A stretch of 64,000 nucleotides of DNA from an uncultured Chryseobacterium sp. (lineage in GTDB: Bacteria; Bacteroidota; Bacteroidia; Flavobacteriales; Weeksellaceae): assembly GCA_913777465.1 (NCBI GenBank), contig CAJYRQ010000058.1:25013-89012 (forward strand), in the 5' to 3' direction. Below the pieces are notes generated by a model. That model was not told where the DNA came from. It saw only the letters and a program-made list of their open reading frames with translations, and ran no database searches. Shown here piece after piece: positions 54,825 through 62,890 of this stretch. Numbering within the stretch: the stretch's first letter is position 1; each line of letters opens with the position of its first letter. The translations under genes were made by a program, and so were the position numbers.

Positions 54825-57800
54825 TTATAAATAAATAAGCTGTGTTTTCAGGACTTTCCGTCCCAGCTTTTCCAGGATATTCTTATAATTTCCGATCTGC
54901 CTTTCATCCTTTGAAGATGGATCGCCCGTTTTGAAATCAACAATAATATAGCCTGCCTGATTTCTGAGGATACGGTCGGGACGGTAGACCCGGCTTTCCC
55001 CGTTTTCCGTAATCATAATATCCTTTTCGTTGATAACTTCCCATTGTTCATCAAAAAATTCAGCGTTATCCAGGATAATCTCTTCCAGGTTCTTGTGAAT
55101 TTCTTTGCTTTCTTCAATCGTTATATGGCCTTCCAGAACATAGCATTCCAAGACTTTGCGGATGTCTTTCGCGGTATTGATCTGCGACAGCAGCTCGTGA
55201 ACAAAAAGCCCGATCCTTACTTTTTCCACCCGCACCTGATAATTTTTTGAGGGGGTGGCAATTTTAATCGACGTATTTTTTTCGTTGACGTTTTTTAAAG
55301 CCGGGATATCTTTGGTTTCAAAATGGGAGGTTTTGTCTTTCGAATACTTTTTCAGCATTTCAGGATAGGTTTCATAGACGTCGAATTCGTCCAGGCCTTC
55401 AGGATTCTTAGACTGAAGGAAATCCAGCAGCTCCAGATTGTTTGAGGTCTTGTTGGCCTTCTGAATATAAAAAAACAGCTGTTCTACAGGACGGGTGGTC
55501 GCTACATATTGCAGGCAAAGCCTGTCCACCATATTTTTATAGGCATTCTGTTTATTGAAAATTTCAATCTCCTCATCATAGACCTCAAGATTTTTACTGA
55601 ACTGATTGATGTTGACTGACCTTAAAGCATTGTCGGAAGCCGTTTCAAACCAGTTGGTAAATTCGGCATCCCGGTTTTTGTTCATCATCGGGATAAAAAC
55701 AATCGGGAATTCCAGCCCTTTTGCTTTATGGATCGTCATGATCTGGATGGCATCGATATTTTCCGAAGCCTGAATGGTATAAGCCGAAGCCTCTTCGTCC
55801 CAGTATTTGAGAAACTCCTTGATGCTTGCACCGGCATTCTGGGTAAAGTTGAAAAGCATTTCGAGGAAATTCAGCAGGAAATCGGTTTCCTTATTTTCTG
55901 CCGAAAATTCATTGATGTAATATTCTATAAAATTATACAAATTGAACCTTGGGAAATTATCCTGTCTCAGCTTTAAAGAATAGTTTTCCCGGATAAACTG
56001 CAGTACTTCTTCATGGCCTTCAATTTCCAGAATCTTTTTCATTTCCAAAGTGAAATCTGCCATATGAATCCTGCCCAGTTTGTTCAGGTAGTACATCATC
56101 ATAATCAGGTTCGGTTTGTTCTTGGGATTAATTTCCCATCTCAGGAATTCAATGACGGCTTTCAGCGTATTGGAAAGTTCCAGGGTAAGGCCTTTATCCG
56201 AAATGGTTTTGATGTTTGTTTCTTCCCCGCGGTAACGTACTTTAAGGTTTCCCAGTTTCTGCGAATAGCTGAAAATATCAAAATTGCCGCGGCAGAGAAT
56301 CGTAATATCGGAAAACCGGAAACCGTTATCCAGAATTTCCTGGATGTCTTTCCGCATTCTTTCGGAAGTATCGTTATAGAAATCCTCGTTTGTAAGGTTT
56401 TCAATAAGGTTGACTTTCACACGGCCTTCCATTGAAGATTTCGGATTCTGCTCGCCGTCAGTTCCGAAAATATTCCGGTGCTCTTCCGTCAGGTATTCCG
56501 AGTGGTATTTGTAAAGTTCATTGTTGAACTGAACGATATTTTTGGCACTCCGCCAGTTGTCCTTCAACACCAGGAGATCCGCCTGTTTAGGCGTTCTTTC
56601 TTTTTTGTTGATGATGTCCAGCATCAGTTTGCTTTCTCCGCCACGGAAACGGTATATGCTCTGTTTAGGATCACCCACCAAAGTAAAAGACGTATTCTCC
56701 GTAGAGATAGAATGGTCTCTCAACGGAAGGAAATTCTGCCATTGCAACTCCGAAGTATCCTGAAACTCATCGAAAAAGTAATGCTGGAACTGCGAACCTA
56801 CTTTCTCATAAATAAATGCCGAAGGTTCATTCTTAAGATTTTCATTGATGAGAATATTGAATTTTGAAAGCAATACGAGATCATTTTCTTCCTCAATCTT
56901 TTTCAACTCGTCCTGAATGTCCTTATTCACTTTCAAAGGAAGCAGGGCCGATAAGATTTTCTCTTTTTTCTGGGTCTCAATATACAGGAGAATCAGCTGC
57001 ATCCGGTTGTCCAGCAGCTGGTCCAGCACTTCTAAAATCTCCGGCTCTTTGTTCTTGGATTTTGAAGAAGCTCCTTTCCGGTAATTGTTCAACACCGATT
57101 CTTCCGCTGTGGTAGGAAAAGGAAATCCCGCCCTCTTCTGATGATAAAAGTCCAGAACCTTGGTGAAAAATCCTCCGATACCATTTTTTCCCTGAGCAAA
57201 ATCTTCAATCTCGATATTTCTGGATTTGAATAGGCCGATTGATTTTGTGGCAAGATCAATGGCCTGCTTTTTATTCAAAGCAATTTCTTTCCGGAGGGTA
57301 TTCTTTATATTTTCGTAATTCGTATTATCGAAATCTTTATTGTTCTTAAGGTGTTCATAATGAATATCTTTCACAAATTCTTTCGCTGAACCGTATAAGC
57401 TTTTATTTAGATTGATTCGTTCATTATTCTCCAGGCTGTAATCCACATAATCCATAAATGAATTGGAGATCACCTCATTTTCTCCGATCTGATCCAGCAT
57501 TTTATCAACGGCTTCAATCAGGTAGGGCTCCGCTTCGATTTCGAGATTGAAATTCTTGGCCAGCCCCAGTTCATAAGAAAAGCTTCTAACCAGCCGTGAG
57601 TTGAAACGGTCGATCGTTCCGATATTCAGGGTAGAGTAGTTGTGGAGCACATAATCCAGCATTTTTTTTGCCCGCTGATGAAGATCATCAATGGTTATTT
57701 TTATGCCCTCTGCCTCAAATGCTTTCTGGATATTTTTCAGATCCATGTTTTCGGCATAATGACCGGCAGAGAAATTGCCGAGCCAGGTCAGGATCCTTTC

Positions 57801-57965
57801 CTTCATCTCATTGGCTGCCTTATTGGTGAAAGTCAATGCAAGGATGTTCCTGATCGATTGCTGTTGATTAGGATACCGGAGGCAGATCATCAGGAGCCTC
57901 TGAACCAGGGCATAGGTTTTCCCGGAACCTGCCGAAGCATTAATTACCGTGTAAGAATTTTGCAT
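54825..57965 (-). CDS. AddA-like UvrD helicase-nuclease
   Basis: A 1046-residue UvrD/AddA-type DNA helicase with a C-terminal nuclease. Walker A is ASAGSGKT (10-17); TFTNKAANEMKER, IGTIDRFNSRLVRSF, DEFQDTSELQ, GDPKQSIYRFRGG, DNWRSAKNIV, TIHKAKGLEFP and YVATTRP are the SF1 motifs in order. Near the C-terminus VYRPDRI and IIVDFKTG form a PD-(D/E)XK nuclease core. It should process double-strand DNA breaks for RecA together with an AddB-like partner, which is not next to it. The start MQNSYTVINASAGSGKT is normal for the family. Confidence 0.9.
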   Translation of the reverse strand: MQNSYTVINASAGSGKTYALVQRLLMICLRYPNQQQSIRNILALTFTNKAANEMKERILTWLGNFSAGHYAENMDLKNIQKAFEAEGIKITIDDLHQRAKKMLDYVLHNYSTLNIGTIDRFNSRLVRSFSYELGLAKNFNLEIEAEPYLIEAVDKMLDQIGENEVISNSFMDYVDYSLENNERINLNKSLYGSAKEFVKDIHYEHLKNNKDFDNTNYENIKNTLRKEIALNKKQAIDLATKSIGLFKSRNIEIEDFAQGKNGIGGFFTKVLDFYHQKRAGFPFPTTAEESVLNNYRKGASSKSKNKEPEILEVLDQLLDNRMQLILLYIETQKKEKILSALLPLKVNKDIQDELKKIEEENDLVLLSKFNILINENLKNEPSAFIYEKVGSQFQHYFFDEFQDTSELQWQNFLPLRDHSISTENTSFTLVGDPKQSIYRFRGGESKLMLDIINKKERTPKQADLLVLKDNWRSAKNIVQFNNELYKYHSEYLTEEHRNIFGTDGEQNPKSSMEGRVKVNLIENLTNEDFYNDTSERMRKDIQEILDNGFRFSDITILCRGNFDIFSYSQKLGNLKVRYRGEETNIKTISDKGLTLELSNTLKAVIEFLRWEINPKNKPNLIMMMYYLNKLGRIHMADFTLEMKKILEIEGHEEVLQFIRENYSLKLRQDNFPRFNLYNFIEYYINEFSAENKETDFLLNFLEMLFNFTQNAGASIKEFLKYWDEEASAYTIQASENIDAIQIMTIHKAKGLEFPIVFIPMMNKNRDAEFTNWFETASDNALRSVNINQFSKNLEVYDEEIEIFNKQNAYKNMVDRLCLQYVATTRPVEQLFFYIQKANKTSNNLELLDFLQSKNPEGLDEFDVYETYPEMLKKYSKDKTSHFETKDIPALKNVNEKNTSIKIATPSKNYQVRVEKVRIGLFVHELLSQINTAKDIRKVLECYVLEGHITIEESKEIHKNLEEIILDNAEFFDEQWEVINEKDIMITENGESRVYRPDRILRNQAGYIIVDFKTGDPSSKDERQIGNYKNILEKLGRKVLKTQLIYL

Positions 57966-58121
57966 AAAACTAAGTGGAATTCAAACTGCAAGTTAGCTAA
58001 TTTTAGATTAAATTTTAACAATTCTACTTCTGTATTTAACAGTTTTAAAAATAAAATTCTAAAAGAAATCCCAAAACGCGTTAACTGTGGTTAAACTTAT
58101 GGTTTAGTCTGAAAATAACTT

Positions 58122-58129
58122 TAGTTTTG
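58122..58129 (+). promoter_or_regulatory. -7 element of the CarboxypepD paralogue pair
   Basis: TAGTTTTG, exact to TAnnTTTG. It contains the TTG that would otherwise be the first possible start codon of the downstream frame, so translation must start further down, at GTG 58148. Confidence 0.6.
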
Positions 58130-58147
58130 TTCAATAAAAAACTGTCC

Positions 58148-58894
58148 GTGAAAATTAAACTATTCTTTATTTTATTTACCGTTTTTTTCATCAACATCAG
58201 TGCCCAGGATTACATCTTCGGGAAAATTACCTCTGAGGATAATCATGAACTGTCTGATGTTACAGTGCTTAATATAAGGACTGATGAACGGGTTTTAAGC
58301 AACCGCGACGGGCATTTCATGATCTCAGGACGGGCAGGGGATGAGCTCCGTTTTATAAAAACCGGTTATGAGAGAATCAATAAAAAAGTCACCCGCGAAA
58401 ACATCAGTTCTTCCATTAATGTAACTTTGGTAAGGGCTGCGGAGCTTATTGCTGAAGTGGAAATCAAAAAAAACCTGACGGGTGATCTTAAAATCGATTC
58501 CAAAAACCTGAACGCTCCGAAAAAAGTGGAAAAATTAAAGAGTGATCTGGCCGTTTATATGTCCCAGAAGTCGGATCCAAGGATTATGGCGGCAAGGCCG
58601 GGAGAATTTGTACAGCCGAAAGGACAGGGCTTTTCCATCGGAAAAGTGAAAGACAAATGGGATGATCTCGATTTTGCGAATTACCTTGCCTATGCTTTGG
58701 GGGAAAAATATTTTACCGATCTGAAAATCGATAAAACCTTTATCCAGCATTTCATCTATTATGTTCTGGCCGGAGGTTTCGAGAGGAGAAATATCCTGAA
58801 ATACGGTTTTTGCAGCGATGCCGACCTGATGAGGTTTCAACGGGCGGTATTGGTAAGGATCTCATCGTACAGAGCACCGCAAACCCAAAAATGA
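58148..58894 (+). CDS. Exported CarboxypepD-regulatory-like protein, copy 1
   Basis: A 248-residue exported protein. I use GTG 58148 (MKIKLFFILFTVFFINISAQ, a good signal peptide), because the upstream TTG at 58127 is inside the -7 box. Residues about 20-100 form a carboxypeptidase-D-regulatory-like beta domain (GKITSEDNHELSDVTVLN, DGHFMISG, FIKTGYE). A basic linker leads to a helical C-terminal domain (about 150-245, NYLAYALGEKYFTDL, IYYVLAGGFERR). It has no barrel, so it is not a TonB receptor. The downstream paralogue overlaps its stop as ATGA. Function unknown, possibly in the periplasm or at the outer membrane. Confidence 0.78.
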   Translation: MKIKLFFILFTVFFINISAQDYIFGKITSEDNHELSDVTVLNIRTDERVLSNRDGHFMISGRAGDELRFIKTGYERINKKVTRENISSSINVTLVRAAELIAEVEIKKNLTGDLKIDSKNLNAPKKVEKLKSDLAVYMSQKSDPRIMAARPGEFVQPKGQGFSIGKVKDKWDDLDFANYLAYALGEKYFTDLKIDKTFIQHFIYYVLAGGFERRNILKYGFCSDADLMRFQRAVLVRISSYRAPQTQK

Positions 58895-59679
58895 TACTGA
58901 TGAAAACCTGGGTTTCTGTTTTATTGCTTTTATTTTTCATTCCGGTATTTTCCCAACAGAAGATTTCGGGCAGGATTACCGATGAAGACGGAATCGCTTT
59001 GCCGGCAGTAACGGTAATGAACATGGCTACCGACCGGAAAATATATACTGCCGACGACGGTGCTTTTTCTATTGAAATTCATTCTCCTGATGACGAAATC
59101 AGGTTTATAAGAAACGGTTTTGAAAGATCATCTATAAAGGCTCTGTACGGACTCAATAAAGAGCTGAACATCCGTCTTACCCGCGTTGCCCGGGAAATTG
59201 AAGAAGTAAAGGTCGCGAAAATTACCGGAGATCTTGCCAAAGATTCCAAGGCCGTGGCCAAAGCTGACCGGTCGCAGATTGTAGAAGATGCGGTAGGCCT
59301 TCCGCAGCCGGTGGGCAAAATGCGGGAAGCCCCGGCTGATGTAAAGCAGGTTCTGATCCCGATACTTTTGGGGAATCTGAACGTACAGGGACTGTATGAT
59401 CTCGTTAGCGGTGATGCACGAAGAATGAAGCGCCAATACCGGTACGATGATCTTCAGGAAGACATTGCATGGATCAGGGCGCGGGTCGAAGATGAATATT
59501 TTACCAAAGAAGGGATTCCTGTTGAAAGAATATCCGAGTTTATTGAATTTGCTTTTGTCAGTAAACCTCAGTCCAGAACTTTCGTAAGGGCTAAAAATCT
59601 AACGGGGGCGCTGTCGAGAATGGAAGATGCTTTTCCTATTTTCCTTAGAAGACTGAAAGAATCCGAAACGGAAAAATAA
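58891..59679 (+). CDS. Exported CarboxypepD-regulatory-like protein, copy 2
   Basis: A 262-residue exported protein, paralogue of the preceding gene. The start ATG 58891 overlaps the previous stop (ATGA); ATG 58900 (MKTWVSVLLLLFFIPVFSQQ) would serve as well. The domain order is the same: beta domain with GRITDEDGIALPAVTVMN, DDGAFSIE, FIRNGFERS, a linker with TGDLAKDSKAV, then a helical domain (DDLQEDIAWIRARVEDEYFTKEG). The linker segment TGDLKIDSK of copy 1 matches it. Tandem duplication with coupled translation suggests they work together. It ends at a bidirectional hairpin. Confidence 0.8.
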   Translation: MILMKTWVSVLLLLFFIPVFSQQKISGRITDEDGIALPAVTVMNMATDRKIYTADDGAFSIEIHSPDDEIRFIRNGFERSSIKALYGLNKELNIRLTRVAREIEEVKVAKITGDLAKDSKAVAKADRSQIVEDAVGLPQPVGKMREAPADVKQVLIPILLGNLNVQGLYDLVSGDARRMKRQYRYDDLQEDIAWIRARVEDEYFTKEGIPVERISEFIEFAFVSKPQSRTFVRAKNLTGALSRMEDAFPIFLRRLKESETEK

Positions 59680-59703
59680 AACCGGAGCGATCAGGCTCCG
59701 GTT
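59680..59703. terminator. Bidirectional terminator
   Basis: Perfect 9-bp stem AACCGGAGC with GCTCCGGTT and a 6-base loop, between convergent genes. T-runs are short on both sides. Confidence 0.65.
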
Positions 59704-59707
59704 GATA

Positions 59708-60220
59708 TTAATGATAGACGATATCATATATTTCGTCTTTTACTTCCTTCAGGTTTTCCGGAATGTAGTTGGCCAGCAGCCACAGTTCTATAGGGTCTTT
59801 TCCCTGGCCGTAGCTTGGCTGAACATACATTTCGTCAATCAGGGTGAAGCCGTTTTTGCGGTAAAAAGAGAAGCGCCGCTGGGTGTCCTCATTTAAATGG
59901 CCGTGTTCGATTTCGAGAATGATCCGCGGATAATTCTCAAAAAGATATCCGGTAATGGCAGATCCCAGCTTCTGGTTTCTGAAATTTTCAAAAACCTCAA
60001 AATGTTCCACAAAGGCAAAGCTGCTCAGTTCCCAGACCATCAGGTAACCGATATTCTGAGCATCATGCAGTACCGAAATGATCTTTACTTTAGGATGCGA
60101 AAAAAGCGGGCACAACTTGTTCCAGTCCCGTCTTTCATTTTCAGGAAACGTTTTGCAGTACGCATCAAAAATCTCCTGAACCCTGTAATCTTCAGCGGAG
60201 GTAATCTGTAAAAATTCCAT
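59708..60220 (-). CDS. GNAT-family N-acetyltransferase
   Basis: A 170-residue GNAT. The acetyl-CoA region is FEVFENFRNQKLGSAITGYLFENYP, with FYRKNGFTLIDEMYVQPSYGQGK as the usual C-terminal strand pair. YNGL-like gaps make the substrate unclear. It is the last gene of a three-gene operon (DUF2851, PspC, GNAT), two bases behind the PspC stop. Confidence 0.85.
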   Translation of the reverse strand: MEFLQITSAEDYRVQEIFDAYCKTFPENERRDWNKLCPLFSHPKVKIISVLHDAQNIGYLMVWELSSFAFVEHFEVFENFRNQKLGSAITGYLFENYPRIILEIEHGHLNEDTQRRFSFYRKNGFTLIDEMYVQPSYGQGKDPIELWLLANYIPENLKEVKDEIYDIVYH

Positions 60221-60222
60221 AA

Positions 60223-60444
60223 TTATAAATCAAAAACATTGGGCCTTCTGGTGATGAAAATGTCTTTCACCCAAAGGGTAAAGGCCAGCCCCAGATAAAT
60301 TAAAAAGAAGAAACCTGCCGTTGCGAATGTGGAGTAAATGAAAAATACACGCAGCTTGGATACCGGAATGCCCAACTTGGCACCTGTTCTGGTAAGGACA
60401 CCAAACCATTCTCTTTCCATCTTGTGGCGGATATTATCTAGCAT
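60223..60444 (-). CDS. PspC-domain small membrane protein
   Basis: A 73-residue protein with a PspC domain: REWFGVLTRTGAKLGIPVSKLRVFFIYSTF, then a membrane helix (about 40-60). PspC domains often act in envelope-stress signalling; this one lacks further domains. It overlaps the DUF2851 gene by 11 bases and ends two bases before the GNAT gene, so all three are one operon. Confidence 0.82.
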   Translation of the reverse strand: MLDNIRHKMEREWFGVLTRTGAKLGIPVSKLRVFFIYSTFATAGFFFLIYLGLAFTLWVKDIFITRRPNVFDL

Positions 60445-61711
60445 GTGAAGGTTCTTTTAAAAGTTTAAATCCAATACTGCAATTTAAGCAATTTTTTTCT
60501 TCGCAGGAATTTTTAAAATGATAAATCAGGCTCTGGCTTTCCAGGGCATTCCGGCATGGTACGCCCAAAGCTTTCCATCCATCCGTTACCGAATTTTTTT
60601 CAGCAGGAATATGGCTGTAAAAGTTGATGATTTCATCGGCAATATCTTCACGGTGGTATTTGTGATAGGTATATTTCATTGGCAGGATCGTATTCAGGAT
60701 GACCAATTCCATAAAATCCCTCGAAAGAATTTTAGAATGCTCGGTCTTCGACACTTTTCCGAAAGTAAAATGGTTATCCCAATAGGCCGAAGCTTTTACA
60801 TCTTTCAGCAGATCAAACAGATCTTCCGTCTTTTTTATCTGTATGATTTTTGAGAAGAGGTTCTGATGCTGATGGTATAATCCTGCAAGCTGAGACAGGC
60901 GCAGGGTTGGAAAATTCGGGGGACGCAGCCGTGAAAATTTAGGACGGAATCTCAGATCGGAAATGGTAAACTTGGCTGTAATAAAATCAAATTCACGTTT
61001 CCATATTTTCGTCTGCTCATCTCCGGGATCTCCCAGCCAGTCTGAAATCCCGAAAAACAGGGCTTCCAGCTGGGTCCGGTTCTGCCTTACTTTATTGATA
61101 ACGGTAAAATCAATGCTTTCCGCCATCTGCCTGAATATAAAGGCATTTACCTTTAGTCCAAAAGAATAAGCCAGGCTGTGAAACAAAACCGCTTCAAAAT
61201 TATTTTTAAACTGAATTAAATTTTGTTCCAACTCCAACGCTTTTTCTTCCAGCTTTTTAAGAATATTTCCTTCGTGGAAATGTACCGGAATCTTACCGGG
61301 ATTCAAAATATGTTCGCATGGAATAAACTGCGTGCCGCTGATCAGTTTTTCATATTTCCCGAAAACCGATGGATCAATATGGTCCTTCAGCTCAAGTGTG
61401 GGAATATTTTTCTCAACAAGCTCTGGAATTTCAATATCATGCTGAAAGACCACATGAAGAATAATGTTATGGTAATTGGGATCAACAGAATGATTGTGGA
61501 AAATCCAGTCGGAAGACCGGACATGAAGTTCGATATTTCCTGCGAAAACAACGCCATTAATCTTGATTTTTCCGGCTAAAAAGTCAGGTCCGGCATCGGT
61601 ATTCCATTTGCCGAAGTCCAGGATTTCCACCGGATCACCCGCCATTGTTTTAAAATCGAAACGGCTGAATACTTTATAGTTCCAAAGGTATTGGAGTAAT
61701 TTTTCCGTCAT
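60434..61711 (-). CDS. DUF2851 family protein
   Basis: A 425-residue cytoplasmic protein of the DUF2851 family, which is found mainly in Bacteroidota. The N-terminal part has NTDAGPDFLAGKIKINGVVFAGNIELHVRSSDW (in pieces: NTDAGPDFLAGKIKI; VVFAGNIELHVRSSDW), and the C-terminus has a Cys-rich end with CEEKNCLNCSIG. The Cys cluster could bind a metal. Function unknown. It opens the operon with PspC and GNAT. Confidence 0.85.
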   Translation of the reverse strand: MTEKLLQYLWNYKVFSRFDFKTMAGDPVEILDFGKWNTDAGPDFLAGKIKINGVVFAGNIELHVRSSDWIFHNHSVDPNYHNIILHVVFQHDIEIPELVEKNIPTLELKDHIDPSVFGKYEKLISGTQFIPCEHILNPGKIPVHFHEGNILKKLEEKALELEQNLIQFKNNFEAVLFHSLAYSFGLKVNAFIFRQMAESIDFTVINKVRQNRTQLEALFFGISDWLGDPGDEQTKIWKREFDFITAKFTISDLRFRPKFSRLRPPNFPTLRLSQLAGLYHQHQNLFSKIIQIKKTEDLFDLLKDVKASAYWDNHFTFGKVSKTEHSKILSRDFMELVILNTILPMKYTYHKYHREDIADEIINFYSHIPAEKNSVTDGWKALGVPCRNALESQSLIYHFKNSCEEKNCLNCSIGFKLLKEPSHAR

Positions 61712-61766
61712 GGGTGTTTTTTTGTGTTGGGCTAATTTAGGGAATTTGTGTTATTTGTAAAAGAAA

Positions 61767-61797
61767 AAAATCCGGCTCGATGGGTGAGCCGGATTTT
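61767..61797 (-). terminator. Terminator of the lipoprotein gene
   Basis: Perfect 12-bp stem AAAATCCGGCTC with GAGCCGGATTTT and 7-base loop, T-run on the minus strand. Confidence 0.85.
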
Positions 61798-61801
61798 ATA
61801 T

Positions 61802-62332
61802 TTATTTTTTTGCTTCTATAAAAATGCTTATTTCAAACTGTTCTTTTACGGGAATGCCATAGATTTTGGCTGATTTCCAGATATTAAGCTCTTTCAGCTT
61901 AAAAACATTTTCGATTGCTTTTTTCGTATCCTTATCGGTATATTTTAAAACCTCTACTTTTTCCAGGTTATTCTGTGTTCCTATTGTCACCCGGATGCGA
62001 TTTTCACCGGCTGTTCCATTCCGTGGTGCATTGAAATGATTGAACAATACCACCCTAAAATTATAAATCCCGTTTGGAAATTCTGCATGTAAGGTCATTA
62101 TACCGGTATCGTCAATACAGGTTAAATGCTCCCGCCTGCATTTTTCAGAAAATTTCTTCCCTGCTGAATCTATGGCATCAATTTTTGCCGAATCTCTTTC
62201 AGTAGCAGGAAAAATTTTGATCTTTTCTATTCCGGACGAAAGGTAAAAAACATCCTTTTTATTTATTGTTGAACAGGAAATATAAATAGCAATATTTATA
62301 AAAAAACATAAAAATAATTTTATCGTTTTCAT
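61802..62332 (-). CDS. Lipoprotein with TonB-C-like domain
   Basis: A 176-residue protein. Start ATG 62332 gives MKTIKLFLCFFINIAIYISCSTIN, a signal with a likely lipobox ending ISC. The last 70 residues (IRVTIGTQNNLEKVEVLKYTD, KKAIENVF, WKSAKIYGIPVKE) follow the pattern of TonB C-terminal domains. It may bind the TonB-energised complex or act as an exported linker. It is the last of three A+T-rich genes that start with a JAB-domain gene and is closed by a strong terminator. Confidence 0.72.
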   Translation of the reverse strand: MKTIKLFLCFFINIAIYISCSTINKKDVFYLSSGIEKIKIFPATERDSAKIDAIDSAGKKFSEKCRREHLTCIDDTGIMTLHAEFPNGIYNFRVVLFNHFNAPRNGTAGENRIRVTIGTQNNLEKVEVLKYTDKDTKKAIENVFKLKELNIWKSAKIYGIPVKEQFEISIFIEAKK

Positions 62333-62370
62333 ACCTAAAGAATGAATTAAATTTGATTTCAATAGCATAC

Positions 62371-62871
62371 CTATTTAGGATCATTGCTTTTATCTGTTAA
62401 ACCTTTTACATACCAGAATTCTATTTTTTCAATAATAAGATTTTTATAAAAGTTCTCAGCGGCAGAATTCCAGTGAGCATAGTAATTGTTATTGAATATA
62501 ACGGTTGCATCTTGGAAATTAAAAGGCTGTTGAAAGTAAATATTTATGTAAGGCTCAACATAATTATTATTGTATCTTCCAGTCCTTATTTCACTATTCC
62601 AAAGAAAGCTTAACTGAAGTAATTTTGCACTGTTGAAGGGACCAGGCTCATATTCTTTAACAATAATATTATTTTGATTCAGTGCCTGTAAAAATACAGA
62701 AAGCGGCTGCCCATAATAAGTAGTTTTATTAGGAATGATATTATTGAGTTTATTTATAGTTTGAGTATAAAATGTGGGATATTCCCCAATTGTCATGGGA
62801 TCATCCGGTATTTGTGCCATAACAGAATTAAAAGATAAAAATCCTAGAAGTATGATAAGTTTTGTTTTCAT
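62371..62871 (-). CDS. Small exported protein behind the JAB toxin-like gene
   Basis: A 166-residue exported protein. Residues 1-19 form a signal peptide (ending VMAQ). The mature part is Asn/Tyr-rich with several aromatic beta strands (EPYINIYFQQPFNFQDATVIF). No family is recognised. It lies 19 bases downstream of the JAB-domain gene, is A+T-rich and is followed by a TonB-C-like lipoprotein. It might be an immunity or accessory protein acting in the periplasm. Confidence 0.65.
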   Translation of the reverse strand: MKTKLIILLGFLSFNSVMAQIPDDPMTIGEYPTFYTQTINKLNNIIPNKTTYYGQPLSVFLQALNQNNIIVKEYEPGPFNSAKLLQLSFLWNSEIRTGRYNNNYVEPYINIYFQQPFNFQDATVIFNNNYYAHWNSAAENFYKNLIIEKIEFWYVKGLTDKSNDPK

Positions 62872-62890
62872 AATTGATGATATTAATTGA

